Part shown: one piece after another, positions 25,009 to 39,314 of the stretch
How positions within the stretch are numbered: the first letter of the stretch is position 1
How the letters are laid out: every line of letters starts with the position of its first letter
From: Dioscorea cayenensis subsp. rotundata
Taxonomy: Eukaryota; Streptophyta; Magnoliopsida; Dioscoreales; Dioscoreaceae
NCBI RefSeq assembly: GCF_009730915.1
Contig: NC_052484.1
Coordinates: forward strand, 2,322,054 to 2,386,053
Direction: 5' to 3'
Length of the DNA stretch: 64,000 bases
Made by a program: the position numbers and the translations under genes
The notes under the pieces: generated by a model
The model's input: the letters and a program-made list of their open reading frames with translations, nothing else
What the model was told of the DNA's origin: nothing
The model's database searches: none

Positions 25009-25650
25009 TTGGTGCAGATAGAAGAGTTAGCAATTGGCTTAGAGAAGAGTGACCAAAAGTTTGTATGGGTCCTGAGAGATGCTGATGGTGGTGATGTATT
25101 TGCTGATGAACAAAACGCTGACAAGAGAAGAAGAAAGTTGCCACAAGGATATGAAGAAAGATTGAAAGGTGTTGGAATGGTTGTGAGAGATTGGGTTCCA
25201 CAGTTGGAAATACTAGCACACAAAGCCATTGGAGCATTCATGAGTCACTGTGGATGGAACTCATGCATGGAGAGCTTGAGTTTTGGAGTGCCAATTCTTG
25301 CATGGCCCATGCACTCGGACCAACCAAGGAATGCCATGTGTGTGAGTGAGTATTTGAAGGTGGGGTTCATGGTGAGGGATTGGGAACATAGAATGGAAGT
25401 TGTGAGCTCAATGGTGATTGTGGAGGTGGTGAAGAGATTGATGGTGAGTGATGAAGGGATGGAGGTGAAGGATAGGGCAAGGGAACTTGGTGAACAAATT
25501 AGGGTTGGTGTTTCACACGGTGGTTCTTCTTGGAAAGAGATGCAATCCTTCATTTCATATATTAGTACATGATATGAGACATCTTGCAACTTGTTGTAAA
25601 ATTTATATATTAATAAATAAAATAACGGGAAATGGTGTTGAGGTTTCTCT

Positions 25651-25659
<9 letters not shown>

Positions 25660-25685
<26 letters not shown>

Positions 25686-26265
25686 AAAATATGTGGATGA
25701 ACAACATTCATTAAAAAAAAAGAGTTTGAACAAGACAATCACAAACAAAAGTGAGCTACTACCGCCAAAGACAACAGATTAGCCCAAAAAGAATGGGAGA
25801 AACAAGAAATGAAAATAATCAGAACCAGTAAAGAAAGGAAAAAACAAGATGAAACCTCAACACACTAGGGAACCACCAGAAGTACCGCATCAACTAAACG
25901 TTACCTGGGGAAGAGGTATGCTCTGGAGGGACACCTAGCTCCGCGTCCCTAAAAGTAAGGAACTCCAAGATCCACTTGATTTTCCTCATCGGCTCATCCA
26001 TCTTTGCCATTTTCGAATCAAGAGTTGCATTTATCCACATGAGAACCATATGAACAATTTTAATAATAAAAGTAACAATCGAGGCACAAGTCGATGTAAA
26101 AATCAAGTTAGATGTTCCAGTTAATGGCTCAAACATCAAGACAAAAAAATCCAGATATGCATGGCCATATGATACTGAATGAGCAGATGGTTAGAAGTTT
26201 CCACACCTGCATGACACATCACGTAAGTGGTAGAATGCAAGACATTACATCTTCTTAAAGCTAGG
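25660..26265 (-). mobile_element. 5'-truncated L1-type LINE, 3' end only
   Basis: The complement strand of the right half carries a reverse-transcriptase zinc-binding block (HAGVETSNH context, read more clearly in the related copy at 52375-53095). The 3' end is at the low coordinate with an (AT)n tail. A 15 bp target duplication TTCTCTCAAATATAT flanks it (25645-25659 and 26266-26280). It is too short and degraded to be active. Confidence 0.65.
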
Positions 26266-26280
26266 TTCTCTCAAATATAT

Positions 26281-27129
26281 CTCCAACTTTTCTAGTACCC
26301 TCAAAAAGCTTTAGTTTTTAATTCATATTTTGAATTTAATTAAATTTTTAAAAAGTCATCTTTTCTACAATCATCTCTCACATCTGTTCCTTTTGAGACA
26401 ACAAGCTTATTAAGCCAGGATGAATGCGAGATCACATGAATCTTGGCGTGCATATTGATGAGTTTACCAGAGAAAAAGATAAAAGAAAAAAAAAGAAGTA
26501 TAATTTAAATGTGGGATGTTTAAGGCATTAAAACAATTATAGATATATATAAACATGTACTTTAAAAATTTATCAAGCATTTTCAAGGCTTTTTTTTAAA
26601 ATAAAATTATTGTCATACTAGCAATGATTCTAATAAATAATTCTTTAATTTGACTCACTCATAATTAATGATAGTATGTTAATCCAATTTAATAATTTTG
26701 TTGTTACCAAGAATTTGTGGGGACTTAAGAATATTGTTAATTAATTCGTCAAATTTTTAAGTTATTAATTGCAAAAAGCAAAGAGGCAGTTCTGTGCTAC
26801 ATGCCTAAGTTTATAAAGTCAAACCCAAAAAATAAATTAATTGGAATAAGAGGCAAAACAAACTTACAACTGTCCTACAAATTTAAGAACACTTGTACAA
26901 TTCCCTCATAAAATACTCTTATAAAAGAGTATTAATAACCAAATATCTCATCTCAGAAGTTTCATTTCCTAAGGTCTCTTTACCATCATGAATCCCTAAG
27001 GTAAGACAATTCTTTACTAACTCTGAATCTAATGTCATAACTTATGTTGTAACACAGTTATGATATAACCCAACACACTTGTTAAAATTGGTTGAGTCAA
27101 AGTTTCAGCGTGCAGCACGACCTTACAAC
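26281..27129. other. Intergenic stretch, unit B
   Basis: AT-rich DNA with no gene seen. It is homologous to the stretches after UGT3 (about 37990-38440 with 44870-45360) and after UGT4 (about 53095-54270), and so belongs to the duplicated unit. Confidence 0.6.
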
Positions 27130-27759
27130 TAGATCTATTCATGGGCCGAACCGAATTGGCTTGGGCCAAACCGAACGGAGTTTTTAATTAATAAATCCGA
27201 GCTTATCTAAACTCAGCCTTGCCCGTAAATATGGGCTTTAATTTTTACCAGAACATGTCTGAATTTCATGACCTTGAACCAAGGCTCGCCCAAATAAATA
27301 TTTTTATCAAATAATAAATAAGTTATAAAAAAAGGTAACAATAATATTAATATGTAAACAATACTAAATATTATTCTACAAAACACATTAAAATTAAAAT
27401 ACTAAATGTATATCTTTATTCAATCACAACATCTTAAATTCAAACCACTGTAACTAATAGCAATCAACGATAATCAATAATGAGGCCAACTAGATCATCT
27501 ATTCACAATTAATCATACCAAAATAGTAGTACATGCCTTAAATATAAGTATATACAAACTTAATTAATGAATATATTATATTATTCAGGCCAAGACAGGC
27601 GGGCTAGGCATAGGCTTTAACAATAAAAACCAAACCTGACCCATTTTAAAATCATGCTTCAAATTTTGTCCACCGGGCCTCGTATATTAGTCCAAGCCCT
27701 CCCAATTTTTGGGCGGGCTTTCGAGCTTGAGCGAGTAGCATGGCCTTTGAATAGGTCAA
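27130..27759. mobile_element. hAT-type MITE, unit B copy
   Basis: The 630 bp element begins TAGATCTATTCATGGGCC and ends GGCCTTTGAATAGGTCAA, an imperfect inverted pair. It is flanked by CTTACAAC and CTTGCAAC, an 8 bp duplication with one mismatch. The same element sits at the same place in the units after UGT3 and UGT4, so it predates those duplications. Confidence 0.6.
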
Positions 27760-28689
27760 CTTGCAACACCATCAATCCTCCTGGTTAAGTACGAGATGTC
27801 GAACATTTCCGAATCATCCATTAATATTTGCCAAACCTCAAATCGGTTATGCTCACTACACTTATTGACATGAACCCAACAATACATAGTCTTCAACCAT
27901 GCCCAAACTCGATGTTCTTCAATTATACCAAATATAGTTTTCAATTAGTTGAGTATAATCTTCAACTAAGTTTAGCATTCACCTAATTTAGCTCCAATCA
28001 AAGATAACCTTCATTAAGTAATTTTCATAAATAATTTCCGGGCCTCAATCCAACCTTCATAAATGGTTATAGTCGAATATGGCTCTCTAATTTATATATT
28101 CTAGAAATTTTCTAATTTAGCTCAATACACTAAAAATTACTTCCATAATCAAATTAGGAAGCTTGAACTCACCATCATCAAATCTATTTAATTAATTACT
28201 TAACAAATAACACAAACCATTAATAATACAATAAAAGAGGTGCTTTGTTTTACCCTACCTTGTATTAATTATACTTATCAATGCCCAGAGAGTAATGTGA
28301 ATCTGAGTAATTACATTGATACTCTTATAGAGTGATTGGTTTTGTAAATTCATAAGTAATTGAAAAAAATTCATTTTATGTTAGAATATTGCCTTTAGCC
28401 TTCAAATTTTAACAAAAAGGGCCCATCCCTTAAAATCCAAATCTTTGGTTTAAAAAAAAAAAAAATTCATTTATGTATGTTAAATTAGTGATTATAAATT
28501 TGAATTTTGCAATGAAACTTTAAAAATGTTACTATATGATCTTCCTTTATTTAATTGATACTAATTAAAATAAATATTTTAATATTCATATTATAAATTA
28601 ATTTAGTAATATATTATTTAAGATATTAAATTAAATTAAATTAAATTATTAAATCTTGTCATCATCACTAATACCGTATTGATTCACTA
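27760..28689. other. Intergenic stretch, unit B
   Basis: AT-rich, no gene seen. It is homologous to 46004-46930 and to about 56101-57430 (the latter with a MITE inserted). Confidence 0.5.
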
Positions 28690-28788
28690 AATCTCAAATA
28701 TATATGTCTACAAATAAACTTTTTTAAAAAATGCAAATGCCACCAAAGTTTACATACCCCTTTGTCTCTATGATTTACATAGTGTCAT
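28690..28788 (+). promoter_or_regulatory. Severed fragment of a PAR1 promoter, upstream of UGT3
   Basis: ACCAAAGTTTACATA, CTTTGTCTCTATG and TTACATAGTGTCATTCAC match the upstream region of PAR1a (57490-57620), with an internal deletion of about 85 bp. Homology stops where the GC-rich block before UGT3 begins. This marks a duplication breakpoint. Confidence 0.65.
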
Positions 28789-29156
28789 TCACCTTCATCG
28801 GGTCAACACGGCCCACCTCCCTATGACTCGGACCTGCCGGGTTAGACAGGTCAACCCAGTCTGACAGGTGCTACACTCTTGTCATACCAAGCCTGGTTTA
28901 GACAGTTGAACCGGAACTCGACGGATCAAGACCTCCGGGTCGTCATTACCATCATCGGGTTAGCAGGCGGGTTAGCCCGATCCACCGAGCCTGTTCCAAG
29001 CCCACCTTCTTGTGACCCAGGCTTGCCGAGTTAGATGGGTCAACCCAATCTGACAGGTTCTACAGTCCTGTCACACTAGGCCCGGGTCAAACCGTTGAAC
29101 TGCAACCTAGCGGATCAGGCCCTCCGGGTCAGTTCACCGGCCCGTACCCACCACTA
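28789..29156. repeat. GC-rich hAT-like block upstream of UGT3
   Basis: Related to the blocks before UGT1 and UGT2, ending ACCCACCACTA 112 bp before the UGT3 start. Its left end was lost at the junction with the PAR1 promoter fragment. Confidence 0.4.
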
Positions 29157-29829
29157 CCCTAAACAATCTAAAGGATAAATTAAACAAGCTCCACCTTGTG
29201 TTCTTCTCCACCCATCCCCTATCTCTCCTTCCTCAATGTCATCCTCTCAACACTCTACAAACATCATCATGAACAACAACAAGAACACAACAATATTAGT
29301 GATCCCTTTCCCTGCCCAAGGCCATCTAAACCAACTCCTCCACCTCTCCCTCCACCTCTCCGCCTCCGGTCACTTCTCCTCCGTCCACTTCGCCGGTTCT
29401 TCCATCCATAACCTTCAAATCATCTCCCGTTTCCAAGGCTGGCCTTCCTCCTCCCTCTCCACTCTCCGCATGCACGACTTCCCTTTACCACCTTTCTCCA
29501 CTCCCCCTCCCAATCCCTCCTCCATTTTCCCTGACCACCTTCTCCCTCTCTTCCACTCTTTATCCCAACTCCAACCCTTTCTTTCCTCTCTTCTCCACGA
29601 CCTCTCCTCCTCCTCCAAACGTCTCATCCTCATCCATGACCCTCTCATGTCCTTCGCTGCAAAACAAGCCCTCTCTCTCAAAACCTCCACTCACATCCAA
29701 GTTTTCAAGTACATATGCGCTCCTTGCTTTTTCCACCTCTCCTTCCTACCTAACCAGACCTCAAGTGATCTTGTTCTTAAGCAATTCCCAGGTTGTTATA
29801 GTGACACTTTCACTACAAGAAAAACAAGA

Positions 29830-30560
29830 ATTTGGCACGGTAGGTTTGGCACGGATTTTGGCCAAAAAACCGTGACAAACTGATGTTGGCACGGATTTTG
29901 GCACGGAAATATAACCGTGCCTATAGCATGCGTGACAAATATAATTTGTCACAAAATAGTAAAACCGTGCCAAATTTTGTCACGCTTTAACTAAACCGTG
30001 CCAATTTTGTCACGGTTTTAGGCACATTTTTTTGGTACTATTTTTGGCACACTTTTGTTTTGTCACGGTTTTAGGCACGATTTTTTGTCACTATTTTTGG
30101 CACAGTTTTATTTGTCACATTTTTTGGCACGGTATTTTGTCACAGTTTTTAGCACGGTTGTGTTTTGGCACGATTTTTGGCACGATTTGGTTGGTACAAT
30201 TTTTGGCACGGTATTTGTTACGGTTTATTTGGTACCATTTTTGGCACGGTTTTGTGTTGTCACGGTTTTTGGCACGATTTATTTGAGACCTTTGTTGGCA
30301 CAGTTTTGTTTTATCACGGTTTTTAGCACGGTTTGTTTGGCATTGTTTTTGGAACGGTTTTGCTTTGTCACGCTTTTTGTCACGGTTTATACTGTCAATT
30401 TTGTCACTGTTTTTGGCACAAAGACAATTTTTGGCACAGTTTTAAATATAATATAGTTGTTAGCACATTTTTTGTCACGTTCTTAGGCACTGTTTTAAAT
30501 TTAGTAAGGATATTAGCATGGTTTTTGTCACGAAATTTGGAACAGATTTCTTTAAAAAAA
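29830..30560 (+). repeat. Left subterminal repeats of the CACTA element
   Basis: About 30 head-to-tail units of the type TTTTTGGCACGG or TTTTGTCACGG occur in mostly one orientation. In CACTA elements such repeats are binding sites for the element-encoded DNA-binding protein. Long open frames here follow from the repeat and are not genes. Confidence 0.8.
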
Positions 30561-30599
30561 TTTATAAATGGATTTATTTAATAATAAAACCTATATTTA

Positions 30600-31268
30600 A
30601 TTTCATCAAAATATATATTGCAGAGGCTGATCACTTTCGGATTCCTAAAGGCAAGAAACTGACTTAGACATCTAGACATATCAAAGGAATAATGAGGATA
30701 TTAACACTTAAACATAACTAAGCAACATAAATTCATAACTAGAAATTTCAATGGATCACAAATAAATAAATCGACGATGAGATGTAGCACCATGTCTTAA
30801 GGATTTCTCATGCGTGTGACCAAAAATAAATAAAAAGGAAAGAAAAATATGTAGAAGGCCTAATAAAAGGTAAAAAGACAAATTTAACATTTAAAAATAT
30901 CATAAGTAAAAATCATATGTTGAGAAGTAGGAAATGCTATACAATATATAACAAGTTTCTCAACCTCCTCTTCATCCTCTCTCTCCCTCATCATTAATCC
31001 TTCTCCTACTTCTCTTTGCATGGATATCATGGACTCCTTCACTGCCCATAACCAGGTGATATCATTTATCATATAGATTAATTCTCATTTGATTATTTAT
31101 ATGTAAACATGCATATATATATATATATATATATATAAGTTTGTTAATTATTTTTTTTATTTTTAATATGGATGGCGGGGAAGAGAGGAAGGTAATAACA
31201 AAGGGACAACAACGGAACAAGCATTGAAGTGTCCAAGATGTGAGCCTACAAACACAAGCTATGAATAG
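30600..31268 (+). pseudogene. Captured 5' fragment of a Dof zinc-finger transcription factor gene
   Basis: Bases 31215-31268 read EQALKCPRCEPTNTSYE and then stop. ALKCPRC-TNT is the opening of the Dof domain with the first Cys-x2-Cys pair; the second pair and the rest of the domain are absent. About 160 bp upstream, 31018-31053 reads MDIMDSFTAHNQ followed by GTGATA after a CT-rich leader, which may be the first coding exon and 5' UTR of the same gene. That link is inference, since no acceptor in matching phase was found. Dof proteins are plant nuclear transcription factors; this fragment cannot encode one. It marks transposon capture of host DNA. Confidence 0.75.
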
Positions 31269-33914
<2,646 letters not shown>

Positions 33915-33959
33915 TCAAGAACAAAAATAGACAAAAAATACAAGAAAAATAGCAAAAGG

Positions 33960-34310
33960 AAGGTAAAAACAAGTACCGGAGCATCGACCATAGGGATCCC
34001 GACCTCGGCTCATCGATCGTGCGGGCGGCGCCCCTCACCGTCCCCTTGGTACCACGTTATCTCTGCGATGATGGGGGCTTGACTGTTCTTAGACCCGCCG
34101 GACGGCCATGCGGGGCGGCGAGTCGGTACAACCAAGGTTGAAGGCTCGTCGGCCGGGCGCTAGCTTCCTTTCTCGTTGCCGAGGGTTGAAGGCTCGTCGA
34201 ATGGGCTCTTGGGTTGGTCGGCAGGTGGTGGGTGGGCGGATAAGAAGACGGAGGCAAAACCCCGGCGCGGACTAGAACTAGGGTTGGGAAATTTTGAGAT
34301 TTGGTGGGCA
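33960..34310 (-). other. GC-rich captured leader, probably 5' UTR/promoter of the GDH fragment
   Basis: An island rich in CG dinucleotides inside AT-rich DNA, lying upstream of the glutamate dehydrogenase exon in that gene's sense. Its low-coordinate end, minus strand GATGCTCCG then GTACTT near 33976, looks like a splice donor of an untranslated or short first exon. Assignment to the same host gene rests on position and orientation. Confidence 0.5.
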
Positions 34311-34369
34311 ATAAAGACTGAGAATTTTTTAGAAAGATGGGAAACTAGAATGGAAAGCCTTAAATTATT

Positions 34370-34666
34370 ATTACTATTATTATTATATATTTATTAAAAA
34401 AATATATAAACATATAATAATAATAAGAAGAAGAAGAAGAAACAAATAATGATAAAACAAATAAAAAATATATATATATATATATAATATAAAAATAATA
34501 CAAAAATATATAAAAAAAAAGAAAATAATAATAATTAAATAATTAAATAATAAAAAAATTAATTAATTAAAAATAAATAAATAATAGAATAATAGAATAA
34601 TAGAATAACAATAATAACAATAATAATAATAATTCATTTATTATTTAATAAATAAATAGAGTAAAA
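34370..34666. repeat. Low-complexity AT/AAT tract in the CACTA element
   Basis: Runs of ATT, AAT, GAAGAA and (AT)n with no coding content. Confidence 0.7.
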
Positions 34667-35225
34667 TTATTATGTAATTATTATAAATAAAGTATAATTA
34701 TTATAAATATAGAATATAATGTGTATGGGTAATTAAATTATGGTACCAAATTCTCATATATTTTAGTGAAGAATAGTAAAGATTTTGTAAGAAAATATTA
34801 TGCATGAAAAAAATTATGTTTTTTATTTGGTACATAATTATTATCAAAAAAGTAAAATTATTATGTAATTATTATAAATAAAGTATAATTATTATAAATA
34901 TAGAATATCATGTGTCTGTAATTAAATTATACTACCAAATTCTCATATATGTTTTTTGAAAAATAGAAGAGATTTTGTAAGAAAATGTTATGCAATAAAC
35001 AAATTAAGTTTTTTTTTATTGTGGGTACATAATTATTATCAAAAGAATAAAATTATTATGTAATTATTATAAATAAAGTATAATTATTATGAATATAGAA
35101 TATTATGTGTATGGGTAATTAAATTATGCTACCAAATTTTAATATATTTTTGTGAAGAATAGTAGAGATTTTGTAAGAAAATATTATTCAAAAAAAATTA
35201 AGTTTTTTTATTGTGGTTATGTAAT
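34667..35225. repeat. Three tandem copies of a ~190 bp AT-rich repeat
   Basis: AATTATTATGTAATTATTAT followed by ATAAAGTATAATTATT begins copies near 34663, 34856 and 35049. Each copy also contains TTAAATTATG-TACCAAATT and GATTTTGTAAGAAAAT. Confidence 0.75.
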
Positions 35226-35256
35226 TATTATAAATAGAGTAAAATTATTATAAACC

Positions 35257-36480
35257 GTGCCAAAACCTGTGACAAATAAAGGGGTCATGTGTTTGTCACG
35301 GTATTTGGCACGGTCAACCTTAAACCGTGCCAAATATCATGGACTCTATTGTCATGGATTTTGGCATGATTTAGAGTTGACCGTGCCAAAACCCGTGACA
35401 AAAAAAATGATGATGTGTTTGTCACGGTTTTTGGCACGGTCAACCCTAAACTGTGCCCAAAACTGTGCCAAATACCATGGCCTCCATTGTCACAGTTTTT
35501 GGCACGGTTTAGGGTTGACCGTGCCAAAATCCGTGACAAAGAAAGGGATGATGTGTTTGTCACGGTTTTTGGCACGGTCAACCCTAAACTGTGCCAAAAA
35601 CCGTGCCAAATACTATGGACTCCATTGTCACGGTTTTTGTCACGGTTTAAGGTTGACCGTGCCAAAATCCGTGACAAAGAAAGGGATGATGTGTTTGTCA
35701 CGGTTTTTGGCACGGTCAAAACTAAACTGTACCAAAAATCGTGCCAAATACCATGGACTCCATTGTCACGGTTTTTGGCATGGTTTAGGGTTGACCGTGC
35801 CAAAATCCGTGACAAAGTTTGTCACGGATTTTGGCACGGTCAACCCTAAACTGTGCCAAAAACCGTGCCAAATACTATGGATTCCATTGTCACGGTTTTT
35901 GTCACGGTTTAAGGTTGACCGTGCCAAAATCCGTGACAAAGAAAGGGATGATGTGTTTGTCACGGTTTTTGGCACGGTCAAAACTAAACTATACCAAAAA
36001 TCGTGCCAAATACCATGGACTCCATTGTCACGGTTTTTGGCACGGTTTAAGCTTGACCGTGCCAAAAACTGTGACAAAGAAAGGGATGATGTGTTTGTCA
36101 CGATTTTTGGCACGGTCAACCCTAAACTGTGCCAAAAACTGTGCCAAATACTATGAACTCCATTGTCACGGTTTTTGTCACGGTTTAAGGTTGACCGTGC
36201 CAAAATCCGTGACAAAGAAAGGGATGATGTGTTTGTCACGGTTTTTGGCACGGTCAAAACTAAACTGTACCAAAAACCGTGCCAAATACCATGGACTCCA
36301 TTGTCACGGTTTTTGGCACGGTTTAAGCTTGACTGTGCCAAAAACTGTGACAAATAAATGTATGATGTGTTTGTCACGGTTTTTGGCACGGTTTAGGGTT
36401 GACCGTGCCAAAAACCGTGCCAAAAGACATGGACTCCATTTTTATGGTTTTGGAACTGTTTAGGATTGTCCGTGCCAAAA
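35257..36480. repeat. 138 bp palindromic satellite, right subterminal array of the CACTA element
   Basis: The marker GATGTGTTTGTCACGG recurs at 35412, 35550, 35688, 35950, 36088, 36226 and 36364, a period of 138 bp with one shortened unit near 35815. Inside each unit GGCACGGT and ACCGTGCC arms face each other, so each unit is an imperfect palindrome. Because 138 is divisible by three and stops are rare, frames on both strands stay open for 140-300 codons; these are not genes. Confidence 0.88.
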
Positions 36481-37914
36481 ATCGTGACGAATGTGTTTGT
36501 CACGGTTTTTGTCACGGTTTTTTATCTAAATTTTAGACGAAAATATAAATGGTGCTAAATATCGTGACAAAATTGTCACGATTTAGTAATCGTGCCAAAT
36601 ACCGTGACAACATTGTCACTAAATTTTATTTCGTGCCAATTTCCGTGACAAATTTGGCACGGAATCAAAACCGTGCCAAATAGATCGTGCCAAATTCCTG
36701 TTTTTCTTGTAGTGAATTTCTTGGAGTTTAGGACTCGTGGACATTATGATAAGGACGCTGTTGAAGATGGGTTTATTATTAATACTTGTGAAGCAATTGA
36801 AGGTGAGTTTATTGAAGATTTCCGGCGAGCTAAGGCTGGGAAGAGAGTGTTTACTGTTGGCCCTGTTCATCCTCTTATGGTTGTTGGTAGTGTTCGGAGA
36901 AGTGAGTGTTTGGACTGGCTTGATAAGCAAGTGGAGAAGAGTGTTTTGTATGTTGCCTTTGGTACTACTTCTATGATGTCTGATGAACAGGTAAGTGTTT
37001 TTGTGCTCTTGCTTGTTTTTAATTTTATTAATCAATAAAGATTAATGTTATTCATTCTAAAATAATGTCCTGAATGCAACTTCAGAGATAGAGAATCCCA
37101 CCTCCGAACCTAATATTTGATATAAATGTTTTTATTTTTATTTTTATTTATATATAATAAAGTGGACTGCATTTTATTGTGTTTGGTGTCATTTTGTTTT
37201 CTGTAGTGTTTGTTGTCATGTTCTATTTGTATTTTATAAATTTTGTTCAATAAACGTGGTTTATCTATTTTTTATGAAAGAAATTCTACCAGAGACTTAA
37301 TTTTTTCCCTTACATTTAAAATATTTTATCAAAAATATATATACTTCATATTGGTGCAGATAGAAGAGCTAGCAATTGGATTAGAGAAGAGTGAGCAAAA
37401 GTTTATATGGGTCCTGAGAGATGCTGATAGTGGTGATGTATTTGCTGATGAACAAAACGCTGACAAGAGAAGAAGAAAGTTGCCACCAGGATATGAAGAA
37501 AGATTGAAAGGTGTTGGAATGGTTGTGAGAGATTGGGTTCCACAGTTGGAAATACTAGCACACAAAGCCATTGGAGCATTCATGAGTCACTGTGGATGGA
37601 ACTCATGCATGGAGAGCTTGAGTTTTGGAGTGCCAATTCTTGCATGGCCCATGCACTCGGACCAACCAAGGAATGCCATGTGTGTGAGTGAGTATTTGAA
37701 GGTGGGGTTCATGGTGAGGGATTGGGAACATAGAATGGAAGTTGTGAGCTCAATGGTGATTGTGGAGGTGGTGAAGAGATTGATGGTGAGTGATGAAGGG
37801 ATGGAGGTGAAGAATAGGGCAAGGGAACTTGGTGAACAAATTAGGGCTGGTGTTTCACATGGTGGTTCTTCTTGGAAGGAGATGCAATCCTTCATTTCAT
37901 ATATTAGTACATGA

Positions 37915-38446
37915 TTTGAGATTTCTTATTTTTATTTTTATTTTGTTGTTGTAAAATTTATATATTAATGTTAAGGTTTCCTTTTGCATTCACATAAAAT
38001 ATGTTTCTAATTAACTTTTCTAGTACTCTCAAAAAGCTTTACTTTTTAATTCAGATTTTGAATTTAATTAAAATTTTAAAGATAACTTGTGGTTGTGGGA
38101 TGTTTAAGGTATTAAAATAATTGTAGATATTATATATACCGACATATCCTTTTAAAATTTATCAAACATTTACAAGCTTTTTCTTTAAATTGAAATGATG
38201 CCCATAAATAATTCTTTAATTTGACTTACTGCTAATTAATGATAATATGTTAATCCAATTTAATAATTTTGTTGTTACACAGAATTTGTGGTAACTTAAA
38301 GAATATTGTTAGTTCAGTTGAAGGTTATGAATCATCAAAATTTTAAGTTATTAATTTCAAAAATTAAGCAAAGTGGCAAAAATGAAACACATGAGGATTA
38401 ATGCAGTCTCGTACTACATGCCTAAGTCTGTGAGGTCAAACCCACA
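37915..38446. other. Intergenic stretch after UGT3
   Basis: AT-rich DNA homologous to the stretches after UGT2 and UGT4 but without the LINE found there. It ends in a 65 bp segment that is repeated at 44868-44935, on the far side of the Mutator-like insertion. Confidence 0.55.
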
Positions 38447-38509
38447 AATCAAAAAGTAAAAAGGGGAGAGGCTTTCTTTCACTTTCTCTCTCTCGTGTCT
38501 CCATCATCT

Positions 38510-38920
38510 TGAATAGCCGGCCAATTCACTCCTCTACTCCCGGCTGTTGTTCCCGGCCGCCACTTCCCTCCGCCGCCGTCGATTCCCTCGCCCGCTCCCA
38601 AACGCGGACGCTGCTTTCCTCACCCTCTCCCGGCCCCCCATTTAGGCCGACGCCTCTCTCCCCCGTTCCCCAGTTCCCAGCCTGGTTGCCGCCTCCCTCT
38701 CCCATTCCCGACTGCTTCCTTTCCCCGCTCCCCCGACTGCTTCTCTCCCATGCTCCCGACCGCTTTCGTCCCCCGCTCCCGTCCCCGCTCTTGGTCGCTT
38801 CAATCCCCTGCTCCCGGTATCAGTTCCGGCCGCCACTTCCCTCCCCGTTAACGGTACCCGTTCCGTCCGCCGCTTCCCTCCCCACTCCCGGTCCCGTTCC
38901 AGCCGGCGCTCCATCAAAGG
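38510..38920. repeat. GC-rich minisatellite, left subterminal region of the Mutator-like element
   Basis: Degenerate repeats of TCCC-CGCTCCCGG and CCGCC-CTTCCCTCC give a strongly pyrimidine-biased GC-rich tract. The inverted counterpart is at 44480-44690. Open frames here are compositional. Confidence 0.65.
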
Positions 38921-39314
38921 TATAATTTATTTCATGTAATGTTTTGTAATAATTAAGATTGTAAAACCAAAAATTTCTGATTAGTATTGGTTTATAAGGA
39001 GATCATTGTAGGTGATTAAGATTGTATTACCAAAAGTTTTTTATTTGTATTGTGTAGGAAACATAATTAATTACAATTATTGTGGTTTATAAGGAGATCA
39101 TTGTAGGTGATTAAGTTTGTACTTATTATTTTGGTTTATAAAGAGATTATGGTGGGTGATTAGGCTTGTACTTATTATTTTGGTTTATAAATAGATCATG
39201 GTGGGTGATTAAATTTATATGTTGCTAAAAAAAATGTGAGTGTTTATTGCTTGTTTAACTTGTAAATTTATTGTTTGTCTAATTTGTGTTTAGAAGTATA
39301 CTTAAAGCAAGAAC

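Larger units (their letters stand above)
12947..25572 (+). pseudogene. UGT2: zeatin O-glucosyltransferase-like gene, frameshifted, with giant intron
   Basis: Exon 1 is 12947-13760 and exon 2 25018-25572; the 11.3 kb intron holds a gypsy element and a hAT element. Near 13181-13187 a run of six C replaces the five C of the other copies. This shifts the frame after about residue 80, and the reading ends at 13213. Downstream of that base the exon is otherwise open, and exon 2 is complete with an intact PSPG box ending in Asp-Gln. An in-frame ATG at 12833 exists, but the start at 12947 matches the other copies; the (ATC)n tract just before it would otherwise encode poly-Ile. The single-base change could be an assembly error in a homopolymer, but as read the gene is broken. 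Confidence 0.85.

Noticed and set aside
30032-30581. Open frames rich in Phe, Cys and His in 30.0-30.6 kb
   Set aside because: Translation of the CACTA TTTGGCACGG subterminal repeats, not a gene.
35257-36463. Long open frames of 140-300 codons on both strands (MSRFLARSTLNCAKN-type repeats)
   Set aside because: They follow from the 138 bp palindromic satellite, whose period is a multiple of three. The same sequence is open in several frames and matches no protein family.
38509-38925. Proline/serine-rich open frame and its antisense partner
   Set aside because: Produced by the GC-rich minisatellite of the Mutator-like element; no domain, and an inverted counterpart lies at the other end.
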